Assembly (NCBI GenBank): GCA_029834535.1
Contig: JAQMWT010000664.1
Location: 62,001-126,000 of the forward strand
Direction of reading: 5' to 3'
Origin: Chrysophaeum taylorii
Taxonomy: Eukaryota > Sar > Pelagophyceae > Pelagomonadales > Pelagomonadaceae
DNA: 64,000 nt
The notes beneath the pieces are model-generated. The model made no database searches. It saw nothing but the letters and a program-made list of their open reading frames with translations, and was not told the origin of the DNA. Shown piece after piece: positions 41,517-52,571 of the stretch (position 1 is its first letter; each line of letters opens with the position of its first letter). The position numbers and the translations under genes are program-made.

Positions 41517-42721
41517 TGTCCTCGATCGAAATTGAAGATAGCAAGCTTTCGCAAAAACTCGATGCCTTCAGTGGTGAGCGACATCTTTTTCACCAATGGA
41601 CCCGGCGCCTGGAAAACATGATCATTTCCACCGGTGATCGCATTATCTTGACCAATGACACTTGGACTAGCATTTCCACCTCTGGCTGCTCTGAAGAAGA
41701 ATTTGGTCTTAAGCAGCAACGCTGGTAATCTGCACTCTTTATGGCGCTACCAATGCATGATACTGATCGTGCGGATATCCGTGAAAACCGCGATATGAAC
41801 TTCACACGGCTTTACAAGCGCATTACTGATGTTTACATGGGCCATGGAGGTCGTGTCGCTCAGTCTGCAATTGCCTCACTGCATTCCTTGGTGTGCAACA
41901 ATATCGACGAACTTGAGTCTTTTCTTAACAAGTTCATCACTGGTGTTCAAGTTGCTCGGCATCATCAAGATTTCCCTGACACACTTGCATTGCAATTGCT
42001 TCAGACGAAAATCCCCGACTCGATCTTGTCTAAGGATCTCATTGCACTTGATCCTAAACTGCGCACATATGATGGTTTCGTTGATCGCCTCCACAGTAAA
42101 GTTTTTGATTATCTTCAGACCAAGTCTGCGCTTGTCCATGCTACGTTCCGTGAAAGTCCCCGTCACCGTGAACGTTCCAACTTTTACGGTCGTACCAACC
42201 ATCCTTCTGATAAATACCTTCATCGCCTCAATGCTTTGCGCTCCCAACAACGTTCTAGCCCTCGCCCATCTTTTCGAACATCTTTCCGTAACCGACCTTC
42301 ATCTTCATTTTCCCGTGGTTTCCATCGCAAGCGCTCACGCCATACTGATCTTTGTCACTTTTGTGGTATTCCTGGCCATCACCAGAAAGATTGTCATAAG
42401 CGCCAGCGCTATTTGCTCTCACAAGCCACCGTCCGCCCTCGGCATCAATATCAATACCCACGTCGGTCAACTCCCCAATACCTACCTCGGTCCAATCCCC
42501 AATACCCACCTCGGCCCCATCCACCCTTCTACCAAAATTATCTTTCCGCCCCATTCCACTCTTGCCTCCATCTCAATCCTCTCCGCCGCTTCTTGCGTTG
42601 CCACCCTCCACCACACCCTCTGTCCCGCCTTCCACCGCTGTCTCCCTTCCTGACCCATCTCTTTCTGCACCCACATATCCGTCTTTCAATTTCCATCTTG
42701 GTTCCGGCACTGCTCACTTAA
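41517..42721 (+). pseudogene. Element D Gag
   Basis: Starts 'MSSIEIEDSKLSQKLDAF' at 41,517. It has a copia gag (UBN2-like) body with 'HQWTRRLENMI', a frameshift at ~41,728, then a 326-aa frame from 41,741. A zinc knuckle C-x2-C-x4-H-x4-C, 'CHFCGIPGHHQKDC', lies at about residues 204-217 of that frame and is preceded by an Arg/Ser-rich stretch. It would package element RNA. The C-terminal Pro/His-rich tail is partly out of frame. Confidence 0.8.
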
Positions 42722-44147
42722 CGTTTCCTTCAATTGGTCCTCTTGACAATCGTGGTCTTCCTTCTCCTGCACCCACTCTTTCCGCCCCTCATGGTATCCA
42801 TGTCGCGTTCCCGCATACCCTCATTTCTCCTGGCCTTGGTGACAAACGGATTCTTTCGGATCATGCCCTTGAGCAAGTTGGTTACGATTGCCACACCATT
42901 CAGGCCGTTGGCCCTGCTTATCCGCAACGTATTTTACGTCACCGCCGAACGCATCGCGTTATTCCCCTGCTTCGTCGCTGTGGTCTTCTTTTGATCGTCT
43001 GTTGGATCGGCAATACGACCGCTGCGCCCTACGCGGACTTCGTTTCACCTTTTGTGGCATTTTCTTCTTGCCCCCGTTTCCATGACCCTTGTGCGTTTCC
43101 CGCTGTGTCTCAACGCACTCAACTTACCTTCGACCTTTGGCATGCTCGTCTTGGTCATTACAGTCCCTCTTACATCCGCCGGTTGTCTTATATCGCTGTT
43201 GGCGCACCGCTTTTCCCGAGCTCCGCGTCTCTTTCTTTTTATCCTGCTTGTGCTCTCGGTAAAATGCATGCTGCGCATGTTGGCCAACGTAAAGCCCATG
43301 CTTCCGCTTCCACTTCGCTTCCTGCCTCCGAGCCTTTGTCTCGTCCACGTGCCGTTGCGCCCTACCTTATTATCCACGCCGATCTCATGTTTGCGGGCGT
43401 CCCATCCTTCATATATCAAGATCGCGCGATCCTCACGTTTGTCGATGATCATACGCGCCGCCGCACGCGTTACTTTGCTCCACGACACGATGCACTTACG
43501 AACGCTCGTCAACTCGAACTTTTTCTGTCTACCGTGGTTCGCCCATTCGGATATCGCATTGCCCTCATCTACACCGATAGCGACCGCTCTCTTAAAGGCC
43601 AATTCGGATTCGCATTGCCCTCATCTACACCGATCGTGACCGCTCTCTTATGGGCCAATTCGAAACCTTCTGTCTGGGCAACAACATCGCTCTCAAACGT
43701 GCTCCTGCAGCTCAGTCCAAAACTTCACAGGCGCACGCTTTTTCCGGTGTTGTGGAACGCTCTCATCGCGCAACTGCTGATATTACTCGCACTCTTTTGG
43801 TACATGCGCACCGTCCACCTGATTTTTGGCGTTGGGCCATGGAAACGGCTGACTTCATCTCTGAGCGCATGCCAAATGCCTCTAATCCTGGATATATGAC
43901 GCCATATGAAATGCTACATGAAACTCTCCCCCGTGTTGATTTTCTTCGTGTTTGGGGCTGTCCTGCTGCAATTCTTAATGGCGACAAATGGCCTACCAAA
44001 GCTATAACCGGTATCTTCCTTGGGTATCCCTCTGCAGGCCCTGGATATCGCATATTGCTTCAACGCCCCACTGGTCCTGTCATCCACACCTCGATTGATG
44101 TTGTTTTTGACGAAAATTTCGCTCTGCGTAAGTCACTGTCCACTTAA
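42562..44147 (+). pseudogene. Element D protease remnant and integrase
   Basis: The 445-aa frame 42,562-43,899 includes a GAG-pre-integrase block 'LWHARLGHYSPSYIRRL' and the integrase start with 'LIIHADLMFAG' (first Asp) and 'LIYTDSDRSL' (second Asp). It then loses frame at a ~57-bp imperfect duplication (43,549-43,660). The correct frame resumes at 43,650-44,147 with 'VVERSHRAT' (Glu) and the C-terminal 'WGCPAAIL' and 'GYPSAGPGYR'. Upstream, 42,700-42,860 may hold the protease, but no clear D-S/T-G is readable. Confidence 0.75.
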
Positions 44148-44165
44148 CCCCTTCCTCCGTCTCTA

Positions 44166-45775
44166 GTGGATTCTCGTTTTCCTGACTTATTTTATTACGA
44201 CCCTCGTTTATCTTCCGCTGTTGCGCCCTTGTCTTCTGTTTTTGATGCTCAGGAGCCGGCCTTATCGGGACTGATCACCCCTGAAACAATATCTCAACCG
44301 TCACTGGACAATACACAACCGTTACCGGACAATACGAAACGTGCACCATTACGTCGAGCCAGACGGGGCCGACCGCGCAAAGTCGACCAAAGCGCATTAC
44401 AAAAACCAACAAACTTTCATACTGGCGTTTGTCAACAACGCAATGTCGATTCTGTTTCCTCTGTCGCTTCTGTTTCCTCCTGTCACTCTTTGTATGTCTC
44501 TTATGTTAGCTTTCGTTTGTTCGTTCATTATGTCTTCCTTCCCCTTTGTTTAGCTAACACCCTTGTTGATCCCCATGCACAGTTTTCTGCTTCCGAAGAA
44601 ACCCTCAGTATTCATGGACGAAACTACTATTACACCACCATTTACGTGAAGAGCTCAGACCAATCCTGAGCGTCCTGGCTGGTTGCAAGCCATCGCTAAA
44701 GAGTATACTCCCTTGGTCAGCTTGGTTGCTGGGATGTTGTTCGCCTTCCTTCGACTTTCCAACATTTGCCCTCAAGTGGATCCTCCGCAAGAGCGGACTC
44801 TGGCCGCTTCAAATCGTACAAGGCTCGCCTCGTCGTCCGCGGTTACACCCAGGTTCACGGCATTGATTATCATGACACCTACGCTGCCGGTTGCTAACAT
44901 CGTCACGATCCGTTTCTTTCTAACCTTTGTCGCTGTTCATGACTGGGATTTGCACAAGTTGGATGTCAGCTCCGCTTTTATCAAGCTCCCATTGACGAAG
45001 ACATCTATGTCTGGCCACCCGAAGGCGCTCCTCGCCAACCCACCGATGGTTCCAAATCGTTTACAAGCTCGTCGCTCTTGGTATGGTTGCAAACAAGCTT
45101 GTCGCAAGGTGGCTTTATTTGGAACGGCCTTCTCAATGATTGTGGCTTCGTCCGCGGATCTGGTGACACTTGCAATTACAAGCTCGTGCTCAATTCTACC
45201 GTTGTTCTACGTCTCGTTCTGGTCGTTGATGATCTTCTTGTGGCGCACCCTCGTCATTGCATTGGCCATTACAAGCGACTTTCCTCCGTTTCCGCGATTT
45301 CACTGACGTCAATGAACTTGATCTCACCTCTTACGTTGGTCTTCGCATTACGCGTGATCGCCCTCGGAGAACCTCACTCTTGACCAATCCCATGCTATCC
45401 GTGAAATCCTTACCGAACATCGCTTCATCAACAGTAAACCCGAACTCACTCCCGCTCCCAAAGGTGTTCATCTTTCTGCGGCTGATTGTCCTACTCCTGG
45501 TTGTCCAGATCACTTGGCTTCTCAAACTTTTTGATGACTTTGATCTCCCTCGTCACACGGTCCCAATGTATGTCGATAATAGCACCACCGTCACCCAAGT
45601 CCGTCTCCAATGTCTCACACGGCGCACCCGCCATATTGACATTCGCTTAGTACCGCCGAATATCATCGCAACCACATCATTGATCTCCAACACATTCCCG
45701 CGCAATCTTGCGATATTTTCACCCGCAGTACGGAAGCTCCTTCCTTCCTCCGGCTTGCTCTTTTACCTCACTTCG
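44166..45775 (+). pseudogene. Element D RT with RNase H mostly deleted
   Basis: RT is recognisable piecemeal ('HDWDLHKLDVSSAFI', 'RRSWYGCKQAC', 'VVDDLLVAHP' at ~45,222) through many one-base deletions. At ~45,513 the sequence jumps from 'GCPDH' directly to 'WLLKLFDDFDLPRHTV', removing about 400 bp that in element B (2,969-3,367) contain the first RNase H Asp and the Glu. The tail 'MYVDNSTTVTQV' remains. Confidence 0.75.
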
Positions 45776-45844
45776 TGATCTTCGCCCTGATCTCTTGTTT
45801 CTTTCTTGCCACAATGCCTCTATTGACTTCCCTCAAAGGCCTCT

Positions 45845-46035
45845 GTGAGCGTCTCACTTACCCTTTTCCTTTTCTTCCTTTTTCTTTCCAGCACCTGTGT
45901 GAGGACCCACCACCCGCCTTTTCTTTCTTTTCCAGCACCTGTGTGAGGAAGCATGACACTTACCCCTGCACCACGTATCAGTATCCTACGTCATTCTCTT
46001 ATCGCTAGTCTAACGCCTCATTCCAGTTGCGTCAC
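45845..46035 (+). repeat. Element D pre-LTR unit and 3' LTR
   Basis: TGTGAGCGTCTCACTTACCC and a second TGTGAGGACCC unit, each ending in a pyrimidine tract plus CAGCACC, precede the LTR (45,942-46,035). Confidence 0.75.
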
Positions 46036-46065
46036 GCCGTTCGTCTATGTGGCGTCATGGTTTCT

Positions 46066-46312
46066 ATAAACTAACTGTGACTTCAGACATATCCGAGCAT
46101 GGGAGCCAGGCCGGACAGGCAGGAGCCGATCCGGAATCACAGAGGAAAATCACGCAGTTGGGGCAGAGGCGAGGGACGAGGACTCGTTGATGACGGACCG
46201 CCACTGCGCGCGGTCTTGTGCGAAGTCGTGCAAAAGCGTCGCAGGCCGCAAACGTGTTGGTCCACGAACAATCGACCTGTCCGACGGCGTTCTGCCCAAC
46301 CGAGCGAACACC
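46066..46312. repeat. Dispersed ~240-bp repeat, copy 2
   Basis: Second copy of the repeat at 27,161-27,410, same orientation. It sits between element D and element E. Confidence 0.85.
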
Positions 46313-47730
46313 CATTTCTATAAAAATAATTAAATACTCATATTTGAGGAAAGGTTGAAGAGTTCAATGTGTTTGAGCAAGGGTTGAAAAATTAAATGTT
46401 CAATGAAGCTTGAAACCGTTCAACGGTCCAAAAATTGCAAGAATCGATGGAACGCAAAAACCCTCTTACAGCCCACAGCATTAGCCCTACGTCACGTCAT
46501 TCGCAACGCACGATAACCCCCATCAACAGCCCCAGCGTTAGCCATTTGTGTTCCATGACTTGAAGAGATGGTAGAAAAAAACCAGTGGGCGCCAGGTGCG
46601 TACCGTCAGGTACAGGGCTTTTCTGTTTAATTAACAGAGCGTTCCTCGTTGTCAGTGTAAAAGCTTGGGACTTAAAGTCCTAGATTTAGGGCAGACTAAT
46701 CCTGCAACATAGTAGTAGCGGCTTGGAACAAGCGGAATGGTGCGTACTCGCCTAAGACTTGCAGTATCGACAGTACCTTGGAAGGGTCAAATCTGCTGGG
46801 TTCCAGAACGCACACCTGTTGCGCACCACACTGGAACTCCTTTACTCCTTTCCACCGCTTTTTTCTACTAGGGCTTCTCTCCGCAATACGGCCCCCTTTC
46901 CTTCCTACCGCTTTATAGCGAAACTTTCATGACGTGCACATCAAGCGCGGTCTGGGTTTTAACATGGAGTGGGCATCAGGTGCGTAAATCAGGCGCGTTT
47001 TCTGTTTAATTGTAGGCTTCGTTCCTCATTGTCAGTGTAAACGGCTTGCCGAGGACTTAACGTCCTTAAAGATTTAGGGCTGCAATCTACCTTAACGTAG
47101 TAGCATGAGCAAGCGGAATGGTCTACACGCCTAAGACTGCACCAGTTCTCTGGCGCCCAGAGAGTCAAAGATGCCACAGGTTATAGTCCAGATGGCAGGT
47201 GTGTCAGCCCAACGTTGTGCGTATAATGGGCGATCAGTTTACGCCTGATCACAAGTACAACGCGCTGTAACATTTTGACGGTGGTCTACTGTACATGTTT
47301 GTTGTGTGACAGTGCGAGCCCACAGTAATTGGTTACAGAGCAAACGCTTAACAGCGGTAAGTCACCTGGGAAACAATCCCGTCTCATCGTGAACGTCTGG
47401 AAGGGTAATTCGGGAATGAAAGGTTTGTTCCCTATATCCTCAGAACACGACAGGCGGCATCTAGAACTACACGAGGTTAAGTGTATAGTGCTACATACCT
47501 CGGGCGCGCTAGACCATGATGATGAGCGTAGGCACAAATCAGAGGACTATTATTGTAGAAAGGAAGAAGAGGGTAAGGAAGAGATCACGTTCTCAACGGA
47601 CGGATAAGGGTAAGAGGCAGCAGATTTCTACCCTCAGATGTCTTAGAGATGTCTTAAGCGCAAGGTGCGACTGTAGAGCATCTGAAAGATGATGATGAAA
47701 AGAAAAAGAAAAAAGGAAGGACAGTCTTGA
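46313..47730. other. AT-richer region downstream of element E, with a ~200-bp direct repeat
   Basis: 46,585-46,790 and 46,969-47,160 are imperfect direct repeats: 'GGGC(G)CCAGGTGCGTA', 'TTTTCTGTTTAATT', 'GTTCCTC.TTGTCAGTGTAAA', 'GACTTAA', 'AGATTTAGGGC', 'AACATAGTAGTAG/AACGTAGTAGCA', 'CAAGCGGAATGGT', 'CGCCTAAGACT'. They could be part of element E's 3' terminal region (an LTR derivative), but no partner was found near 56.9 kb. No ORF of note. Confidence 0.55.
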
Positions 47731-47733
47731 TGG

Positions 47734-49479
47734 TCACAGAACATACAGAAGCATCAAGGTGCAGAAGGGTTTTAGGATTTGGACTTGGACTTGGGGGAGC
47801 TGAGAGTCGCTTTGACCCTTTTGAACATAACATTTAAAAACACAGATACAACAGACAGTGATTAGGATTATCATCGTCAGCTTCTGCTGTAAGGTGGTGA
47901 ACACCAATAGCTGAACGTGGGTGCCAAGAGAAGGGTGAGTGCAAGTAGATTTCAGTACGGATGGCGATAGAAGTCTAGTTGAAAGGTGTCCAGTTGGTTT
48001 CCAAAAAAGTTGGACTTGGCGAACGAAGAACGAAGATAGAAAATTGGCAGATTCACATGAGCGGACGGAATGCTCTGAAGCATGAGACGGCATGCGTAGA
48101 TGAAGGAGGTGATCGTCCGGGAGGAGTGATTGGTAGCATGTTGTTATGAGCGGTGAGTCTTAAGCGAGACAACAGCTCTGGATCTTGTACAGTGTATAGT
48201 AACACGTGGGTGTTCCTGTAGGAGGAAGAGCCGGTTCTCCAGGGTGGTGTTTCCTGGGTTGGTCGACTTGTTGCAGGCACAAGAGTCGGAATCAGCAAGC
48301 GAAGCAGAAGGCGTAGGTAAGTGGTGGCGAAGATATCCAGAATAGCGTCTAGCGTGGAGTGTAGTAGTTTTAACGACGTTCGGTCAACGTTAAAAAGTGC
48401 AGGAAGCCTTAATGTTCTGCCTGAACATAAGGTGGCGACCAGACATTACATTCCGGAGTGATGGTTCTGTATCATCAGAGGATGATGCGGTTGTTAAGAT
48501 GTTGTACACGCGATCGGATAACAGTTGAATCACATGGTGGTATTTGATGGGCTTGACATAGCCTGAGTTTTACGAGCTTGTGTTCGCTCGAGCGTTACAA
48601 GAAAGTTAAGATGCTCCAGGTGCATCTGAGTAATAAGCCGAAGATCCAGTGCCAATGGTAGTTGAGTGGTGAGTCTGTGGCTGCATCGGTTACTGAACTA
48701 AATGAGCAAGCGTAGAATGTTGCGTTAGATTGCTGGTCAAGAGATGATGCTCCTTTGGCAAATGATACGTGCGTATGATGGTTGCGCGTATATGACCAGC
48801 TGAGCACCATCACAGGAGGGTTGGAAGGAAGGCATTACGTGCACATACGTTAGGTTGTATGGGCGCCTGATCGGTGTTGTGACAAGCACAACAAATGTTA
48901 GTGGATAGTTGAGATGGGAATATGACCATTCTTCTTGTGGTCATCTGTGTTAAGGTGACTCTTCAGTGGGGAGTTCACTAGTGTGCTGTGACTTCGATTA
49001 TGGCAGGTAGAAGCAAGGGCGTAGGATGACAGGATGAAACGTTCACGTTTGGGGCCTCTGTAGCAGCCTAGAAGTAATAGCAGGAGCAGCTTCCCAAATG
49101 TAGTAATGGGTAGGCGCATGGATATAAGGTCGTAAGTTCCACAAACAGTAAAGAGTCAGCAGATTCATATCGAGTTGAGTGCCGTAAGACGCTCGCATAA
49201 CAGAAGAGAGAAAGGCCGTGGCAGGGGTACGGAAGCTCTCAGAGCAGAGGTCCTCGTTCAATCAGGGCAAAATCCATGTTGAGGCCATCGCTGGTGTCGG
49301 TGAGACAGGCGGCAGCCTGGGAAGTAGCAAGGAGTGACCGTGGTTATGGTTGTCGCTTTTGAAACAACTGAGGGAGATGCCACGGCCACGGGAGTGTCAA
49401 GAAGACATGAACAACACTCGCCCGTGTACAAAAAAGTGGGCAAGAGAAGGTAAGGCCAGGGATAGTTTAACGACGTGCG
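47734..49479 (-). pseudogene. Element E post-RNase H region with hydrophobic ORFs
   Basis: About 1.7 kb beyond RNase H, more than ordinary copia elements have. After the fourth SLNY motif (49,462-49,473) come short ORFs at 49,258-49,479, 49,043-49,261, 48,898-49,119 (with a poly-Leu segment), 48,595-48,813, 48,053-48,400 (carrying the fifth motif at 48,365-48,376) and 47,734-48,093. The last has a strong membrane-like segment, 'MIILITVCCICVFKCYV'. Whether this is a decayed extra gene, for example envelope-like, or 3' untranslated sequence cannot be told. Confidence 0.45.
48365..48386 (-). other. SLNY-like motif, site 5
   Basis: Encodes V-D-R-T-S-L-K-L. DNA core GACCGAACGTCGTTAAAACT on the minus strand; one extra A relative to site 4. 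The frame stays open into the 48,053-48,298 ORF. Confidence 0.65.
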
Positions 49480-49484
49480 GTCAC
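49462..49484 (-). other. SLNY motif, site 4 (after RNase H)
   Basis: Encodes S-D-R-T-S-L-N-Y. DNA core GACCGCACGTCGTTAAACT on the minus strand, one base shorter than sites 1-3 between GACCG and GTCG. In frame with the RNase H tail. Confidence 0.8.
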
Positions 49485-50390
49485 TAGAGTTAGGTATCTT
49501 CAATCCTGTAAGGTTGTCGTCAGAGGCATGATGCATACCGAGTAGAGAACGAAAAGTGGAGAACTCAGCCGCAAGTTGTTTTGTATAGCCATCCGCCACG
49601 TTCAGCTTGCCGGGAACATAATGGATTCGTATTTTCTGAAGCGATATGTACTCACGAATCTTAAACATCAGTCGACAGTGCCTTGGATCGAGAGGACCCA
49701 TCTGGGTTATTAGAGGTGTGAAACAGCATTGTCAGACAAAGAGGTAGCTTCTGATGAAGCGCATATCAGCAATTGGGTTGTCATTGTCATCGAAGTCAAC
49801 AGGGTCAGCTGTGTTCTCACCATTAGCATTGTTGACGTAGAAGGTGGGGTTGACGACAAAGGAGTTCCAACAGCAGCTTGCGTAGCCAAACAGCTTCATC
49901 AGCACAAATACTGAGGGCAATCAACTCAGCTTCGTGAGTTGAGCAGGAGACAATCGGTTGGTTTGCTTTTCCAACCAATAAGGCAGTTGAAAAGATAGAA
50001 GACAAACCCGGTGGTAGATTTCCATCTTCCTGTGCTAAGGAAGGGGCATTGTCAGCGTCAACCATGGCAACTAAGGGGTCAAACTGTCCAGTAGATACAT
50101 CCTGCGGTTGGTAGTCGACCACAGTGGATAGATCAATTCGATTAGCGGAGACAGTGCGAAGGTGAGCTTCAATGGCATTACCTTTAGGTGAAACCAGAGG
50201 CGAAGTGAGCGGTTTTCCGGCTTCTTGAGGTAGCGAAGCAAATGCTCTGCATTTGGACGTGAACATATGTGGGTGCATGCATACCACGCGAACATCTGCC
50301 CAAGGCTTGCGAAGTCAGGTCTGCAGGCAACTTGCATGAACACCAGCTTGCCAAGGAGGGTGGCAAAGTGCGAATTGATGTACAACTCTG
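49480..50390 (-). pseudogene. Element E RNase H
   Basis: Spread over three frames. 50,071-50,385 has 'CRPDFASLGQMFAWY' and 'HLLRYLKKPENRSLRLWF'. 49,823-50,287 has 'MVDADNAPSL' (Asp) and 'CSTHEAELIALSICADEAVWL' in two parts (the STxEAEL Glu block). 49,732-49,920 and 49,500-49,701 have 'TFYVNNANGENTADPVD', 'FKIREYISLQKIRIHYVPG' and 'NVADGYTKQL', the copia RNase H tail. The 'DN' of the third catalytic position reads 'NN'. Confidence 0.7.
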
Positions 50391-51278
50391 TTTCAGGTGA
50401 GTGCCATCTTTATACTTGAAGGACGATGACATAGGATATTTAAGCGGGGTCAGTTGCTGCAAGACTGGGTGATCAGCGAAGAGTTCATCCAGCTTGGCTT
50501 GCACATCCAGAGAAATGGAGCCGTCAGATGTGCGACACACACGCATGCCTAGGAGGGCATGGACAGGTTCAAACTGCTCTACAGCATACCGTTTGTGGAG
50601 GGCATCCTGTAATTCAGTACGAAGAGGGTCGTCATTGGACACAATAACAATGTCGTCTACAGACAGACTGCATACGACGAACTTAGCATGTGCGGATACT
50701 CGAGCATATAGGCAAGAGTCCGAATACAGGCGTTTGTAACCAAGGCTACGGAAGAAGCCGTCTATCTCTTTGTTCCAAAGGGTGTCGATAAGCTTGATGC
50801 CGTCTGGTAATTGAACATAGACATTGGCATCGATGTCAGACTGAACGAAGGCGTTCGGGACGTCTGCATGGTAGACAGGCAATTGCTTGTATGCTGCAAT
50901 AGCTAGTAGTACCCGGATTGCGGTCATAGTGGCCATGGGGCTGAAGGTACCAAAGAAATCGGCGCCAAGAGATGCTAGGAAGCCACGTAGTACGAGGCGA
51001 GCCTTGTGCTTAACGTATTTGCCTGCAGAGTCTGTTTTAATCTTCAGCACCATCTTGCTGTCAATAGGACGAGAAACACCGTCGGGTAAGGAAAGTTTGA
51101 AGCAGCCAAAGCGGATAATGTCGTGGAGTTCCTTGGCGATGGCCTTGAGGTAGGCGTGCCTGTTTTCAGGCGACAAACCGTGGAGGCACTTAAGTTTATA
51201 TTCGTCAATGGGAACGTCCGCTTCTTGGACCTTATATTCGTCAGGACCAACAGTGGCTGGTGAATTATAGTTTAGCGA
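50184..51278 (-). CDS. Element E reverse transcriptase
   Basis: The frame is open from the SLNY motif (51,278); the first Met-based ORF starts at 51,176 and gives 330 aa. RVT_2 blocks: 'AIAKELHDII', 'DSKMVLKIK', 'KHKARLVLRGF', 'FSPMATMTAIRVLLAIA', 'YHADVPNAFVQSDIDANVYV' and the active site 'CSLSVDDIVIVSND'. Between 'VQLPDGIK' and 'LWNKEIDGFFRSLGY' a short piece is missing relative to the family, where the 'YGLKQAPR' block should be, so this copy may be internally deleted. Frame is lost near 50,390 inside the linker to RNase H. Confidence 0.8.
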   Translation of the reverse strand, partial: SLNYNSPATVGPDEYKVQEADVPIDEYKLKCLHGLSPENRHAYLKAIAKELHDIIRFGCFKLSLPDGVSRPIDSKMVLKIKTDSAGKYVKHKARLVLRGFLASLGADFFGTFSPMATMTAIRVLLAIAAYKQLPVYHADVPNAFVQSDIDANVYVQLPDGIKLIDTLWNKEIDGFFRSLGYKRLYSDSCLYARVSAHAKFVVCSLSVDDIVIVSNDDPLRTELQDALHKRYAVEQFEPVHALLGMRVCRTSDGSISLDVQAKLDELFADHPVLQQLTPLKYPMSSSFKYKDGTHLKQSCTSIRTLPPSLASWCSCKLPADLTSQALGRCSRGMHAPTYVHVQMQSICFATSRSRKTAHFASGFT

Positions 51279-51290
51279 CGTTGCGGTCGA
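51267..51290 (-). other. SLNY motif, site 3 (integrase region/RT border)
   Basis: Encodes S-T-A-T-S-L-N-Y. DNA core GACCGCAACGTCGCTAAACT on the minus strand. In the frame of the RT ORF, about 34 codons before its first Met. Confidence 0.8.
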
Positions 51291-51865
51291 GGCAGTGTGC
51301 GCAACTTCGGGATAAGCGGAAACAGCGTCGGTAGGAGTAGTAGGGGCAGATTCCAGTTGGATATGGTAGTAGGGTCGGTACGTAAGACCTGGGTGATAAA
51401 CTCTGTAGAGACCAGAAGGTATTCCTCCAAGTCAGCCAGAGATGCAGAAGTAGCGCCAAACTCGGGTGAGTTGTGATCAATAAAGCTGGTCGGCGCCAGG
51501 TACGTAAGTGCATATTGTAAGGAAGAAGTGCCGAAGGCAGCAGCGTGTTCAGTGAACGCAGATAAAAGGGGCTGAGGGATAGGGCACGTAGGTGAACCAT
51601 CAGCAGTTAAAAAGGTTACAGCTGGGATGCTGGATGCGCACTTGGCGTGGGCGAAGTAACCATCGACGTGCGGGTAGCGGGCAAGTAAGTCAGTACGCAA
51701 CGGGAGAAGGAGACGAGCTAACAACGAATGTTCCCCCTCTGAGCAGATAGCAGACCAGAGGATACCACCACGGAGATGAAGGGCGGAGAGGGAACGTAAG
51801 AAAGTGGTGGCGAAGATCCCAGCGGAAATCGGCGAGCTTGCCACCAGCGGCTTCGTAAGCACCAA
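51272..51865 (-). pseudogene. Element E unidentified domain between integrase and RT (197 aa)
   Basis: Open frame of protein-like composition ('LLARYPHVDGYFAHAK', 'SLADLEEYLLVSTEFITQVL'), not found in B, C or D. I do not recognise it. It ends where the third SLNY motif (51,267-51,278) begins in the RT frame. Confidence 0.45.
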
Positions 51866-52571
51866 TAGTAGACGCTTGTAACCGGGCTCGGATAGTTTTC
51901 ATGGAAGTGGCCTTGCGAGTGTTAGGCTGTTTGGAACCTGGGACAAGAATGAGGTCATCTTGTGCAAAAAGATCTGTGTAAGAAGGAAGCAAGGGCGGCG
52001 GTGACATAGAGCCAGAATCGTCGGCGGTAGCGTCAGAAGAGGGAGAAGAGGCCGAAGTAGGGGACGAAGAAGGAGGAGCTGAAGGAGGTGGGGAGTGCCC
52101 CCTCTGAGCATGAGAAGTCCGCCCCCTCTGAATGACATGGTCTTGGATAGTGGTGTGGGGTGTGAGCGAGAAAGGCGCGGAAGGAGCGTGTGGCGGAGGA
52201 GCTAGTTCAGGATCAGGAGTAGGATGCTGCAACATGTAGAGGAATTGCAGCTTGGACGAAACACGGATTTGTCCGTTTTCAGGGTTGAGGACGACGTCAG
52301 CGAGATGGTCGACGCGTGGGGAGACGAGCGGGTTTTGTGCGTTGGCGCAACAGAGATACAGATATTTGCGGCGGCACGGTTCCCACTTGTGGTGTTCATG
52401 GGGCTCCAATAGGAGGTAACATTCAGCGCCAAAATCTTGAGCATATCGTGTTGGGGAGTGCTGAGTTGGTTGTAGAGTAGCTGTTGCGGACTCAGAATAG
52501 CATGATGAATGCGCTCGAGCGTGGCGTTCGGGAGAAGGTTGTAGCTTTGAACGGTGTGTATCACCGCCCAT
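51690..52571 (-). pseudogene. Element E integrase C-terminal domain and Pro/Ser linker
   Basis: 'FGAECYLLLEPHEHHKWEPCRRKYLYL' and 'VVLNPENGQIRVSSKLQFL' fit the copia integrase C-terminal pattern (G..C...., K..P....G..LG, P.TG.I..S..V.F). Homology leaves the 926-aa frame near 52,430 and enters this one, so a frameshift lies there. A Pro/Ser-rich linker and 'SYTDLFAQDD' follow. Confidence 0.65.

Larger units (their letters stand above)
41316..46035 (+). mobile_element. Copia element D, full length but degenerate
   Basis: Bounded by LTRs of 96 bp (41,316-41,411) and ~94 bp (45,942-46,035), both TGTGAGGAAGC...GTCAC(A). A primer-binding site starts at 41,412 (TGGTAGAGG). Inside are gag with a CCHC knuckle, integrase, RT and part of RNase H in copia order. 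No clear target duplication: CCTCC on the left, GCCGT on the right. Many single-base deletions and one ~400-bp deletion make it non-functional. Confidence 0.85.
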
